64,000 nt of DNA. It comes from Phycisphaeraceae bacterium. Lineage in GTDB: Bacteria; Planctomycetota; Phycisphaerae; Phycisphaerales; Zrk34. The first letter of the stretch is position 1, and each line of letters opens with the position of its first letter. This document shows positions 45,601 to 54,891 of the stretch, in pieces. The position numbers and the translations under genes were made by a program. The stretch is from assembly GCA_028282805.1 (NCBI GenBank), contig JANQHD010000051.1, positions 1-64,000 of the forward strand. The letters are read 5' to 3'. Below the pieces are notes generated by a model. The model saw only the letters and a list, made by a program, of their open reading frames with translations, was not told the DNA's origin and did no database searches.

Positions 45601-47073
45601 ATGTTAAAACCCAGCTGCACCCGTTTATGCGTGATCCTGCTCGCCGCGGCGACGGCCGGTTGCACGGTCGGGCCGGATTACGTGCCGCCCGAGATCGACA
45701 TGCCCGACGCATGGCACGAGCAGGCGACCGAGGGCCTGGCCGACGGCTCGGCCGACATCCGCACCTGGTGGGTGCTGCTCAACGACCCGCTGCTCGATGC
45801 GCTGATCGAACGGGCGGGCAAGCGGAACCTCGACCTGCGGATCGCGCTGGCCCGCATCAACGAAGCCCGCGCCCAGCGCGGCGTCGCCTTCGGGCAGTAT
45901 TTCCCCGACGTCGACGGCGTCGGCTTCTACCAGCGCTCCCGCGCCTCCGACAACGGCTTCAACCCCGTCCCCGACGGCGGCGCCAGCCACGACCAGGAGA
46001 ACCTGCACAACGTCGGCTTCGACGCGACGTGGGAGATCGACCTGTTTGGCCGCATCAGCCGGTCCGTCGAGTCGGCCGACGCGTCGCTCCAGGCCAGCGT
46101 CGAAGACTACCGCGACGTGCTCGTGCTGCTCTACTCAGAAGTCGCCATCACTTACGTCGATGTCCGCACGTTGCAGGCCCGGCTCATCGCGCGCAGGCAA
46201 AACGTTGAAACCCAACGCCAGACCCTCGAACTGACGCGCAACCGCTTCGACGCCGAGATCGCGCCCGAGCTCGACGTCAGCCAGGCCGAGCGCAACCTCG
46301 CCAGCACCGAGTCGCAGATCCCCGTGCTCGAAGCGGCGCTGTACCAGGCCATGAACCGCCTGGCCGTGCTGCTCGGCCAACACCCCGGCACACTGCACGC
46401 CGAGCTCGCCGAGTACAGCGCCATCCCCGAGGTGCCCGCATCCACCACGGTCGGCCTGCCCGTCAACCTGCTGCGCCAACGCCCCGACCTGCGTCGCGCC
46501 GAACGCCAGCTCGCCGCGCAGCACGCGCAGATCGGCGTCGCCACCGCCGACCTCTACCCGCGCTTCAGCCTCTCCGGCACCTTCGCGCTCGAGGCCACCA
46601 ACTTCTCCAGCACCTTCGACGGCGACAGCAAGACCTACAGCTTCGGCCCGTCGTTCCGGTGGAACATCTTCGACGGCGACCGCGTCCGCTCACGCATCGG
46701 CGTCGAAGACGCACGCACCCAACAGCTGCTCGCGGTGTACGAGAACACCGTGTTGCTCGCGCTCGAAGACGTCGAGAACGCCATGGTCGCCTACAAGCAG
46801 GAACGCCGCCGCTACCGGTCGCTGCAACGCTCGGTCGCCGCCGCCCAGCGATCCGTCGAGCTGGTCGACACGCTCTACCGCAACGGCCTGACCAATTTTC
46901 AGAACGTGCTCGACGCCCAACGCGCCCTCGCCGACGAGCAGGACCGCCTCGCCGCCAGCGACGGGCAGATCACCAAGAACCTCGTCAGCCTGTACAAAGC
47001 ACTCGGTGGGGGGTGGGCGCTCGGGCCCGACAACAGCGACGAGCTAACCGGCCCGCCGACCCCGGCGAACTAA
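45601..47073 (+). CDS. RND-type outer-membrane efflux lipoprotein (NodT/OprM family)
   Basis: The 490-residue protein has a clear lipobox (ATAGC, Cys21) followed by TVGPDYVPPEIDMPDAW, the family's start. Two outer-membrane efflux repeats follow (about 60-255 and 275-465), with NLLRQRPDLRRAERQLAAQH between and YRNGLTNFQNVLDAQRAL near the end. It should trimerise as the channel of a tripartite pump. No adaptor or pump gene is adjacent; the RND pair at 21615-25849 lacks a channel and may use this one. The last 30 bp overlap the convergent GH13 gene. Confidence 0.93.
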   Translation: MLKPSCTRLCVILLAAATAGCTVGPDYVPPEIDMPDAWHEQATEGLADGSADIRTWWVLLNDPLLDALIERAGKRNLDLRIALARINEARAQRGVAFGQYFPDVDGVGFYQRSRASDNGFNPVPDGGASHDQENLHNVGFDATWEIDLFGRISRSVESADASLQASVEDYRDVLVLLYSEVAITYVDVRTLQARLIARRQNVETQRQTLELTRNRFDAEIAPELDVSQAERNLASTESQIPVLEAALYQAMNRLAVLLGQHPGTLHAELAEYSAIPEVPASTTVGLPVNLLRQRPDLRRAERQLAAQHAQIGVATADLYPRFSLSGTFALEATNFSSTFDGDSKTYSFGPSFRWNIFDGDRVRSRIGVEDARTQQLLAVYENTVLLALEDVENAMVAYKQERRRYRSLQRSVAAAQRSVELVDTLYRNGLTNFQNVLDAQRALADEQDRLAASDGQITKNLVSLYKALGGGWALGPDNSDELTGPPTPAN

Positions 47074-50000
47074 CGCCGCCGCGCCCAAGCCAACCAGCAT
47101 CGCCGCGCCCGGTTCCGGCACGGAAGCAACCGCTTGCGGGCCGGCCGTGTTGTCGAAGCCGAACTCGACGCCGAGCGTATTCAGGTCGACCAGCGTCACC
47201 TGACCGTCGCCCGAAAAGTCACCGCCGCCCCACCCGGCCGCCTGCCCGAAGTTCGAGCCCAGCGTGTTCAAGTCGAGCAGGCTCACCTGGCGGTCGAGGT
47301 TTGCGTCGCCGCGCCGCGTGCCCAGCAGGTCGATCAGCAACGCGTCGACGTCGCCTTGGTCTGTCGTGCCGTCGTCGTTGACGTCGTAGATCCACGCGCT
47401 TGAGCCCGTGTTGGCAAACAGCGCATCGAGGTCGGCCCCGTTGGTGACGCCCGACTCGTCAACGTCCGCCCGCCGCACGCGCGCCGCGATCGTTTCGTCG
47501 ACCGCCGTCTGGCTCGCGCCTTCGCCGATGAACAGGGCATTGAGCGCCAGCAGGTCGCTCGTGGCCACGCGCCCGTCGCCGTCGAGGTCGCTGGCCGGGT
47601 CGAACGTCGGCGAGCCGTTGTGTTGCGAGTAGAGCACCGCCTCGAACGCCGCGATGTCCGCCGCGTCGAAGTCGCCGTCGTGCTCCGCGTCGCCGAGGCC
47701 CGCGCCGATCCCATCGATGTACACGCCCGCGAACCGTTGCGTATTCGTGTTGCCCGTCGGCTCGATCGTCACCACCGTCACCACGTGATGGCCGCTGACC
47801 AGGCCGGTGGTGGCAAGGTCGAACAGGTCGAGGTCGACGCGTTGCGTCGCGCCCGCGTTGCCGACGACCAGCGCATCGATCGCCGCCTGGTCCACCGACT
47901 CGTGCAGGTTCAGCAGCGCGTGCATGCGCTCGGCCGTCATGTCCGTCGAGCGCAGCCGGATCACCGCGTCGCCCGGCGCTTGCGGCGCAGCGGGCCCGCC
48001 GCCGCCCGCCACCGTCGCCGGCGGCGCCGGGTTGACCGCCTCGATCGCCGCCTCCGGTGCGAGCCGGTCGATGTACAGCACCTTCTTGAAGTCCGTAAAC
48101 ACCGCGGGCCCGCTATCGCTGCGGTGGCGGAACGCGCGCACCGTCACGAAGTGCATGCCCTCGCTCAACGCCGTCGCGTCGATGCTCTGGCGGTACACGC
48201 CGTCGCCCGTCGCCGAACCGAAGCCCGGCGAGTTCTCCGTCACAAACGTTTCAAACCCGTACTTCACATCCCCGGGGGTGTCGAAGTCCACGCCGCTGAT
48301 CGTGCCGTTCGGGTTCGCGCCGTTCAATTCCAAACCCGCGTCGAACTTGATGATGGCGAAGTCACCGTCGGCGTCGGCGTCGCGGTAATTCACCCCGTTG
48401 TCGGTGTGCGTGACCGCTTGCGTGTCCAGCCGGACCTCGAACGTGTCCGACGCGATCACCTCGACGTCGGTCAACCGGTTGGTCGGGTTGTTCTGCGGCG
48501 TGGGCGTTCCACCGGCGAGCACCTGCGACACGTTGCTGACCGTCAGCGTGCCCCGCGGCGTCGCCAAGCCGTAAATCACGTAGCCGCTGTTGTGCTCGAC
48601 GCCACCGTCGGGGTGGTTCTGCGGGATGCGCAGGTCGATGTTGCCGCCGGCGCCCACGACGATCACCTCGGGGATCTCGTTGACGGTGTCTTCGTTGCTG
48701 TCGATGTTCGGGTCGGCCGCGTTGCCGGTCAGCTCCACGAGGATCGTGCCCGGCGTAAACGACGTGCCCACACCGCTGCGCCCGTCCCAGTCGCCGAACC
48801 CGCCGACCCGGCTGTTGAGCGCCACGACCGCCGAGCCCTCGCGCTCGTACACGAACACGCTCGAAAAACCGTTCGGGTTGAACGCGTCGTCGATCCAGCG
48901 TTCGATGTAGTCGCCGCGCCCGTGTGTGTTGCGGATGTGGGTCAGCGTCGTGACCGTGTCGCCGTACACGCCGCCCAGCGCGTCGCCGCGCCCGTCCTTG
49001 GGGAACGGCCGTTCGTCGACGGTCGGGTCGTTGTTGAACCCGCGCGCGTTGTGGTACACCACCGCGTTGCCCGGGTGCATCAGCATGTAGGCGTGCGCCA
49101 CGTTGTTCAGGTGCGCGCCCTCCTCGTCGTGCGAGCTGACGAACATCACGCCGTCCGACCCGTCGTGCAGCGCGTCGCCGGGCCGCACGTCGAACGTCGC
49201 GTCGCGCACGTTGTGCCAGTTGTTGTTGCCGGTGCTGGCCGTCAGGTTGTCCCGCAGCGCGAAGAACAACGGCAGGTCGAGCACGTCGCGGTTGCTCTTG
49301 ACCGCGCTCAAATCGTTGGGGTTGGTGATGTCCTTCTCGTGCCACACCTCCAGCGCCGCCTTGTCTCCCGTGAACGCCTCGAGGAAGCTGAACACGTGGC
49401 GGGGCGTCCCGTCGAGGTAACCCCGCTGGTCCGCCGCCCACACGCCCCTGTCGTAAAAGTCGTGCACGAACGGGTACACGTGCCGCGCCGCGTCGACGCG
49501 GAACCCGTCCACGCCCACCTCCTGCACCATCCACCGCGCGTAACGCATCAGGTATGCGTTGGCGTTCTCCGCCGCCGGCACACCGCCCGTCGCCTCGTTG
49601 CCCGTGAAGTTGTAGACCCGCACGGGTCCGGCCTCGGGCGTGTTCGGGTCACCCGGCACGTGGTCGGCCACGTCGATGAACGAGGTCTGGTCCGGGTAGA
49701 ACTGGCGGTTGTGTGCCATCGGCACGTTCGCGCGGCGTGGGTTGGGGTTCGTTTGAAACGTCTTCGTCGCCCGGTCGAACTGCGGCAGCAAGAAGTCCGC
49801 GTTGCCCTCCGCCGGGAGGTTGTTCGGATCACCCGCCGTCACGGGCTGGCGGATGAACGCGTGCGTCTTGCGGTGGTCGATGTCGTAAAGCTGCGCCAGT
49901 TGGAACTGGTACTCGAACTCCTCGGTGCCCGGCGCCGCGACCGGCGGGTTGGGGTGGAAGTCGCCGTCGACGTCGCCAGCAAACGCGTGGCCGAAACCCG

Positions 50001-50448
50001 GGTTGCCGCCGCCGTGTGTCTGGCCGGGGTTGAGCGGGTCGTCGACGAAACGCACGCCGCCACCGTCGAGGTCGGTCCAGTCGAACGAGCTGGCGTGGTT
50101 GATCAGAAAGTCGGCGTACACCGCGGCGCCGCTCTGCTGCATGCGTTTGACCGCCTGCGTGTAACCGGTGCGTGTGCCGTAGAGCGTCTCGTCGCCTGCT
50201 GCACCGAGGTCGAAGCGGTCGTACACGTCGTAGCCGATCCCGCCGCCGCCGGTCGTGTAGATGCCGCGACCCGGCGGCGGTGTCCACACGCCGCCGTACC
50301 CCGCCATGAACAGGTCGGGCGTGCGGTCGTACATCGTCTGCCAGTCGGCCTCGAACCACTGAAGGATCGGCGCCGGCGAGACGTTCTGGGCTCGCGCGGG
50401 CACGGCGACAGCCGCGGCGACGAGCGCCGCCAGGAACAAACGCGTCAT
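47044..50448 (-). CDS. giant exported GH13 alpha-amylase-like enzyme with dockerin-like repeats and PEP-CTERM
   Basis: The 1134-residue protein has a signal peptide (MTRLFLAALVAAAVAVPARA) and a GH13 catalytic domain (about 25-560) with all three catalytic residues: Asp319 (GFRVDAARH), Glu357 (FSFLEAF) and Asp441 (SSHDEEGAH). A beta-rich middle region follows, then Ca-binding dockerin-like repeats near the C-terminus (GDANLDRQVSLLDLNTLGSN, GDFSGDGQVTLVDLNTLG) and a PEP-CTERM anchor (VPEPGAAMLVGLGAAALVRR). It should act on starch-like glucans at the cell surface. AGAGGA before the ATG at 50448 fixes the start. It follows its paralogue after only 5 bp. Confidence 0.88.
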   Translation of the reverse strand: MTRLFLAALVAAAVAVPARAQNVSPAPILQWFEADWQTMYDRTPDLFMAGYGGVWTPPPGRGIYTTGGGGIGYDVYDRFDLGAAGDETLYGTRTGYTQAVKRMQQSGAAVYADFLINHASSFDWTDLDGGGVRFVDDPLNPGQTHGGGNPGFGHAFAGDVDGDFHPNPPVAAPGTEEFEYQFQLAQLYDIDHRKTHAFIRQPVTAGDPNNLPAEGNADFLLPQFDRATKTFQTNPNPRRANVPMAHNRQFYPDQTSFIDVADHVPGDPNTPEAGPVRVYNFTGNEATGGVPAAENANAYLMRYARWMVQEVGVDGFRVDAARHVYPFVHDFYDRGVWAADQRGYLDGTPRHVFSFLEAFTGDKAALEVWHEKDITNPNDLSAVKSNRDVLDLPLFFALRDNLTASTGNNNWHNVRDATFDVRPGDALHDGSDGVMFVSSHDEEGAHLNNVAHAYMLMHPGNAVVYHNARGFNNDPTVDERPFPKDGRGDALGGVYGDTVTTLTHIRNTHGRGDYIERWIDDAFNPNGFSSVFVYEREGSAVVALNSRVGGFGDWDGRSGVGTSFTPGTILVELTGNAADPNIDSNEDTVNEIPEVIVVGAGGNIDLRIPQNHPDGGVEHNSGYVIYGLATPRGTLTVSNVSQVLAGGTPTPQNNPTNRLTDVEVIASDTFEVRLDTQAVTHTDNGVNYRDADADGDFAIIKFDAGLELNGANPNGTISGVDFDTPGDVKYGFETFVTENSPGFGSATGDGVYRQSIDATALSEGMHFVTVRAFRHRSDSGPAVFTDFKKVLYIDRLAPEAAIEAVNPAPPATVAGGGGPAAPQAPGDAVIRLRSTDMTAERMHALLNLHESVDQAAIDALVVGNAGATQRVDLDLFDLATTGLVSGHHVVTVVTIEPTGNTNTQRFAGVYIDGIGAGLGDAEHDGDFDAADIAAFEAVLYSQHNGSPTFDPASDLDGDGRVATSDLLALNALFIGEGASQTAVDETIAARVRRADVDESGVTNGADLDALFANTGSSAWIYDVNDDGTTDQGDVDALLIDLLGTRRGDANLDRQVSLLDLNTLGSNFGQAAGWGGGDFSGDGQVTLVDLNTLGVEFGFDNTAGPQAVASVPEPGAAMLVGLGAAALVRRGRRAG

Positions 50449-50453
50449 GTGAC

Positions 50454-53400
50454 TTATCCTCTCCGGCGTCGCAACGCCGCGGCACCCAGGGTTAACAACA
50501 CGAGCGAAGCCGGTTCGGGCACGGCCGGCGCAGCGATCGGCGCCGACGGCGCGCCGGGCGGGCCGCCGAACGCGCCGCCCACGGCGCCCAGGCCGTTGTC
50601 GAAACCGAAGTTCGCCCCGAACGCGTTGAGGTCCACCAGCGAGATCAGGCCGTCTCCCGTAAAGTCGCCTTCCGCCCAGCCGCCCGCCTGCCCGAAGTTC
50701 ACGCCGATGGTGTTGAGGTCCGCCAGGCTCACCGCCCCGTCGAAGTTCGCGTCGCCGTACTCGGTCTGCAACAGGTCGTGCACGAGCGTGTCGACGTCGG
50801 CCGCGTCCGCCACGCCCGACCCGTCCAGGTCGAACAGCCACGCGGTGTCGGCGGCGTCGACCGCGTCGAACAGCGCATCGATGTCGGTCTGGTCGGTGTC
50901 GGTGTCGAGGTCCACGTTGCCGCGGCGCACGCGCGCCTGGTCGATCAGCGTCAGTATCGAACCGCCCACGCCCACCGCCTCAAACTCGGTGCGCAGCTCG
51001 AGCAGGTCGTGCGTGCCGATCCGGCCGTCGCCATCTTCGTCGCCGCCGGCGCTGAACGCGGGCGCGCCGTTGAACTGCGACCACAGCAGCGACTCGAACA
51101 GGTTCACGTCGTCGGCGTCCCAGCCGTTGTCGTGGTCGACGTCGCCGAAGCCCAGCCCGCGCCCGTCGATGAACTGCCCGACGAACCGCTGCACGTTCAC
51201 GTTGCCCGTGCGCTCGAACGTCACGAGGGTGAACACGTTGTTGCCCTTGCCCACGCCGAAGAACCCGCGCTTGAACAGGTCGTAGTCGGTGCGGTCGGCC
51301 TGGTTCTCGCCGCCCTGCGCCCGTGCGATCAGCTCTGCGTCGGTCACCGCCTCGTGCTCGTTGAGGAACAGGTGCACGCTGTCGGCGGTCTGGTCGGTCG
51401 ACCGCATGAAGAAGTCGAGGTCGCCGGGGAACGCCGTGAACGGCTGCATCGACTCGACCACCGACTCGGGCTTGAGCCGGTCGACGTAGATGCCCATGCG
51501 GAAGTCGGTGTACACCGCCGGGCCGTCGTCGCCGCCCGTGCCGGGGTTGCGGTGGCGGAACACACGCCCGGTGATGAAGTGTTCGCCCTCGCTCAACTGG
51601 GTTGCGTCGATGGTTTGTTCGTACAGCCCGTCGCCGCTGGTTTCGAAGAAGCCGGGCTGGTTGATGTCGGTAAAGTTCTCGAAGCCGTAGGTCACCGAGC
51701 CGGGCGTGACGTGGTCGACGTTGCCGTTGCCGTTGGCGTCGAGGCCGCCGTCGATGCGGAACACGCCGAAGTCGCCGTCGGCGTCGGCGTCGCGCTGGAT
51801 GCCCAGCAGGTTCACCGCGTTGGTCTCGATGCGCACCTTGAACGTGTCGTCGGTGATGACGGTGATGTCGTTGAGGCGGGTCAGGCCGTTGTTGTAGTTG
51901 TTGATGTCGTTGTCGTCGTCGGGGTCGCCGGTGTCGGCGAAGTCGGGCGTCGAGCCGGCGAGCACGTTGGTGATGTCGCTGCCCGCCGCGTTGGTGAGGC
52001 GCATCTGCCCCTGCGGCCCGGACACGCCGTAGATCAGGTAACCGGTGTTGTGCACGGTCCCGTCGGCCGCGACGTTGCGGGGCACGCGCAGGTTCACCGT
52101 GCCGTCGCCCTGCACCTGGAGCAGCTCGGGGAAGTCGTTGAACGGGTCGATCGTCGCGTTCGCGGCGTTGCCGGTCAGCTCGATCAGCCAGGTGCCGGGG
52201 TTGAAGCTGGTTTGCACGGTCCGGCTGTCGAAACCGCTGTCGAGGCGGTTGGAGAGCACGACCAGGGCCGACTTCTCGCGCTCGTAGATGAGCATCTCTT
52301 TTTCGTCGGCGCCGGGGGTGCGGTCGAGGTAGTTGCCGCGTCCGTGCGTGTTGCGCAGGTTGACCAGCTTGGTGACGGTGTCGCCGAACATGCCGCCGAG
52401 CGCATCGCCCCGGCCGTCCTGCGGGAACTCGCGCTCGGGGCCGAACTGCTTGCCGTTGAAGTAGACGATCGCGTTGCCCGGCCGCATGAGCATGTAGGCG
52501 TAGGCGACGTTGCTCAGGTGGGCGCCGCCCTCGTCGTGGCTCTGGGCGAACGCGACGCCCTGGGAGCCGTTGTTGGCGAAGCCGTCGTCGTTGATGTCGA
52601 TGCTGGTGTCCTTGATGTTGCGCCAATCGTTGGCCAGGCCGTTGTCGGACAGGTTGGCCCTGATCGCGCCGAACAGGTTGAAGTCGAGCGCATCGCGGTT
52701 GGCGCCGAGCTGGCCGAGGTTGTTGTTGTCGATGTCCTTCTGGATGAAGGACTGGAGGAACGCGTTGTTGTCGTAGCCGGTCTCGACGAAGGAGAACACG
52801 TGCTGCGGGCTGCCGTCGAGCAGGGTTTGCTTTTTGGCGAGGAACTCGCCCTGCTCGAGGAAGTCCCACACCCAGAAGGGGAAGTGCCGGCCGGCGTCGT
52901 AGCGGAAGCCGTCGACGCCGACTTCCTGGATCATCCATCGGATGTTGCGCACGACCAGGCCCAGCGCGTTCTCACTGACCGCGTCGCCCTGCAGCGGGTC
53001 GGCGGTGTTGAAGTCGTAGAGCGTGACGTTCTGGTTGAGGCCCGGGTGCCAGACGGTGGCGCCGCCGAGGCCCTGGTCGGGGTAGTAGCGGGCGTTGTCG
53101 GGGTTGGGGATGTCGTGGAACGTGCCGGCGGGGATGTTGTTCGGGTCACCGGGGTCGACGGGGTGGCGGATGAACTGGTGGTTCTTCTCCTGCGCGATGT
53201 CGATCAGGCCCGAGAGGCGGAAGTTCTGCTCGCCGCCCTCGAACGCGCCGTGGAAGTCGCCATCGATGTCGCCGGGCAGGGTGACCACGAAGCCCGGGTA
53301 ATCGCCCGCCGCGACGAAGCCGGGCGTGGACTGGTCGCTGAAGCCGTTGTGGTTGGCGATGAAGTCGGTGTTGACGAGGATGCCCGCGCGGTGGGCGTTG

Positions 53401-53720
53401 TCGATGAACGCCTTGATCTCGGCCTCGGTGCCGTAGAGCGTTTCGTCACCGGGCCGGCCGAGGTGGAACCGGTCGAACACGTCGTAGCCCACGGACAGCC
53501 CGCCGGAGTCGGCCTTGTTCGGCGGCGGGACCCACATGCGCCCGTAGCCGGCGACGAACATGTCGACCGAGCGCTCGTTCATGACGTCCCACTTGCTCTC
53601 GAACCATTGCAGGATCGCCGGCGCCGAGACGTCCTCGCCACGGCTCGGGGCGGCGAGCGTCGCCACCACCAGCAAGGCGGCCGCGAGCGTGTGGCGTGTT
53701 ATCCGATGGCTGCGCTTCAT
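50454..53720 (-). CDS. second giant exported GH13 enzyme with dockerin-like repeats and PEP-CTERM
   Basis: The 1088-residue paralogue of the next gene has the same layout: signal peptide (HTLAAALLVVATLAAPSRG), a GH13 domain with Asp275 (GFRYDAGRH), Glu313 (FSFVETGYD) and Asp396 (QSHDEGGAH), a beta-rich middle, dockerin-like repeats (GDANFDGAVSLADLNTIGVN, GDFTGDGLISLVDLNAFG) and the tail VPEPASLVLLTLGAAALRRR. Shared segments such as DGRGDALGG and RNTHGRG show tandem duplication followed by divergence. The ATG at 53720 is preceded by GAGGA. Different substrate chain lengths or linkages for the two copies are plausible but unproven. Confidence 0.88.
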   Translation of the reverse strand: MKRSHRITRHTLAAALLVVATLAAPSRGEDVSAPAILQWFESKWDVMNERSVDMFVAGYGRMWVPPPNKADSGGLSVGYDVFDRFHLGRPGDETLYGTEAEIKAFIDNAHRAGILVNTDFIANHNGFSDQSTPGFVAAGDYPGFVVTLPGDIDGDFHGAFEGGEQNFRLSGLIDIAQEKNHQFIRHPVDPGDPNNIPAGTFHDIPNPDNARYYPDQGLGGATVWHPGLNQNVTLYDFNTADPLQGDAVSENALGLVVRNIRWMIQEVGVDGFRYDAGRHFPFWVWDFLEQGEFLAKKQTLLDGSPQHVFSFVETGYDNNAFLQSFIQKDIDNNNLGQLGANRDALDFNLFGAIRANLSDNGLANDWRNIKDTSIDINDDGFANNGSQGVAFAQSHDEGGAHLSNVAYAYMLMRPGNAIVYFNGKQFGPEREFPQDGRGDALGGMFGDTVTKLVNLRNTHGRGNYLDRTPGADEKEMLIYEREKSALVVLSNRLDSGFDSRTVQTSFNPGTWLIELTGNAANATIDPFNDFPELLQVQGDGTVNLRVPRNVAADGTVHNTGYLIYGVSGPQGQMRLTNAAGSDITNVLAGSTPDFADTGDPDDDNDINNYNNGLTRLNDITVITDDTFKVRIETNAVNLLGIQRDADADGDFGVFRIDGGLDANGNGNVDHVTPGSVTYGFENFTDINQPGFFETSGDGLYEQTIDATQLSEGEHFITGRVFRHRNPGTGGDDGPAVYTDFRMGIYVDRLKPESVVESMQPFTAFPGDLDFFMRSTDQTADSVHLFLNEHEAVTDAELIARAQGGENQADRTDYDLFKRGFFGVGKGNNVFTLVTFERTGNVNVQRFVGQFIDGRGLGFGDVDHDNGWDADDVNLFESLLWSQFNGAPAFSAGGDEDGDGRIGTHDLLELRTEFEAVGVGGSILTLIDQARVRRGNVDLDTDTDQTDIDALFDAVDAADTAWLFDLDGSGVADAADVDTLVHDLLQTEYGDANFDGAVSLADLNTIGVNFGQAGGWAEGDFTGDGLISLVDLNAFGANFGFDNGLGAVGGAFGGPPGAPSAPIAAPAVPEPASLVLLTLGAAALRRRRG

Positions 53721-53954
53721 TGCCTGTCTTCCTCTTCGGCCTTGCCTGCCGACGGCGTGGTGCGTCGTTGATGATGCGAGCCGGTCCCTGTTGGGTCGAA
53801 GTAAGCGGGGCGGGGCGGTGGATGCAATCCGCCCGCGCCCCGCAGTCCGGGGCTTGGAATCAGACCAATTCTCAGGCCGCCGCCCGCACATGGCAGACTC
53901 CGCGGTGACCCGTTCAAGGCCGGCTCGCACGCCGAACCGGCCCGGTTGTTTCGA

Positions 53955-54755
53955 TCACGCGTCGCGACGGCGGCGCATCACCACCACCGCGCCCAGCGCC
54001 AGCATCGCCACCGAGGCCGGCTCGGGCGTATTGAACCGGTCGAAGTTCGGGTGGTCGACCGGGTTGCTGCTGCCGTCGTTATCGAAGCCGAGGTTGCCGC
54101 CGCTGTTGAACGGTTGGCCGGGGATCGACTCGTTGCTCATGAAGTTCGTGTCCGAACTGTAGTTCACGAAGAAGTCGATCACGTCGGCCGGGCCGCTGCC
54201 GATGCTGGCCAGCGGGATGGCGATCTCACGCACCAGCGTCGCGCTGTTGCCCGTGAACGTCCCGTCGAACTGGACGAACGTCAGGTGGTTCGGCGTACTG
54301 CCGGCGTTCAGCTCGAACACCACGATGCCGAAGCCGCCGATCACCACGCCGAAGTCCGGCAGGATCGCGAAGGTGTCGTCCACGTCGCGCGTGAGGTTCG
54401 ACAGCAGGTTGCGGCCCGGGTCGGCGGTGTCGTCCATGTCCGCGTCGGTGAAACCGCCGGGCCGGGTGTCCAGGTGAATGACCACGTTGTCGTTCAGGTC
54501 GGCGCCGGGGTCGAACGCGATGTAGAGGTTCGTCCCGTCGCTGTCCATGTACAACGCGCCGCCGCCGAGCGTGCCGCCGAAGCCGCTGCCGCCCCCGTTG
54601 TAGACGTTGGCGTTGCCCACGCCGTACTCGTTGGCGCCGAGCACGCCGTCGACCGTGGCGCCGTCGCCCGCGCTGGTCCGGGTGTCGATCAACCCGGCCG
54701 ACGCGCCCGCCGTGGCCACGGCCAGTAATGCGATTGCTGCGAGTATTGGCCTCAT
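53955..54755 (-). CDS. exported PEP-CTERM protein of unknown function
   Basis: The 266-residue protein has a signal peptide (MRPILAAIALLAVATAGASA), a Gly/Asn/Asp-rich beta-type body (GANEYGVGNANVYNGGGSG, DTRPGGFTDADMDDTADPG) and a PEP-CTERM anchor (TPEPASVAMLALGAVVVMRR). The body resembles the carbohydrate-binding-like domains often found in PEP-CTERM proteins, but no named family is recognised. GGAG lies 8 nt before the ATG at 54755. It sits between the giant amylase genes and a pseudopilin-like gene, so a cell-surface role in glucan use is possible. Confidence 0.75.
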   Translation of the reverse strand: MRPILAAIALLAVATAGASAGLIDTRTSAGDGATVDGVLGANEYGVGNANVYNGGGSGFGGTLGGGALYMDSDGTNLYIAFDPGADLNDNVVIHLDTRPGGFTDADMDDTADPGRNLLSNLTRDVDDTFAILPDFGVVIGGFGIVVFELNAGSTPNHLTFVQFDGTFTGNSATLVREIAIPLASIGSGPADVIDFFVNYSSDTNFMSNESIPGQPFNSGGNLGFDNDGSSNPVDHPNFDRFNTPEPASVAMLALGAVVVMRRRRDA

Positions 54756-54856
54756 CGTTCTGACTCCAGCCCCGCGGTCATCCTTCCTCCCGGCTGGGCC
54801 GACGGGGCGCGGGCCAACCGGTACACGAGGCCCTCTCTCTGCTTGTCTCGGTTTTA

Positions 54857-54885
54857 GCGCCCCGCGCGTACGCACGCGCGGGCGC
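54857..54885 (-). terminator. GC-rich hairpin after the pseudopilin-like gene
   Basis: A 12-bp stem with one bulged G (GCGCCCCGCGCGT, loop ACGC, ACGCGCGGGCGC on the plus strand) lies just past the stop at 54892. No T-run follows on the minus strand, so it may act as a weak or factor-assisted terminator or stabilise the RNA end. Confidence 0.45.
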
Positions 54886-54891
54886 GATGGC

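Noticed and set aside
47044-53720. Dockerin-like repeats as evidence of a cellulosome
   Set aside because: No cohesin or scaffoldin is in the window, and such repeats are common in exported planctomycete proteins as Ca-binding modules.
47620-53771. Two open frames of about 1000-1220 codons on the plus strand opposite the giant amylase genes
   Set aside because: Both read as Arg/Val/His-rich shadows; catalytic motifs, signal peptides and PEP-CTERM tails are all on the minus strand.
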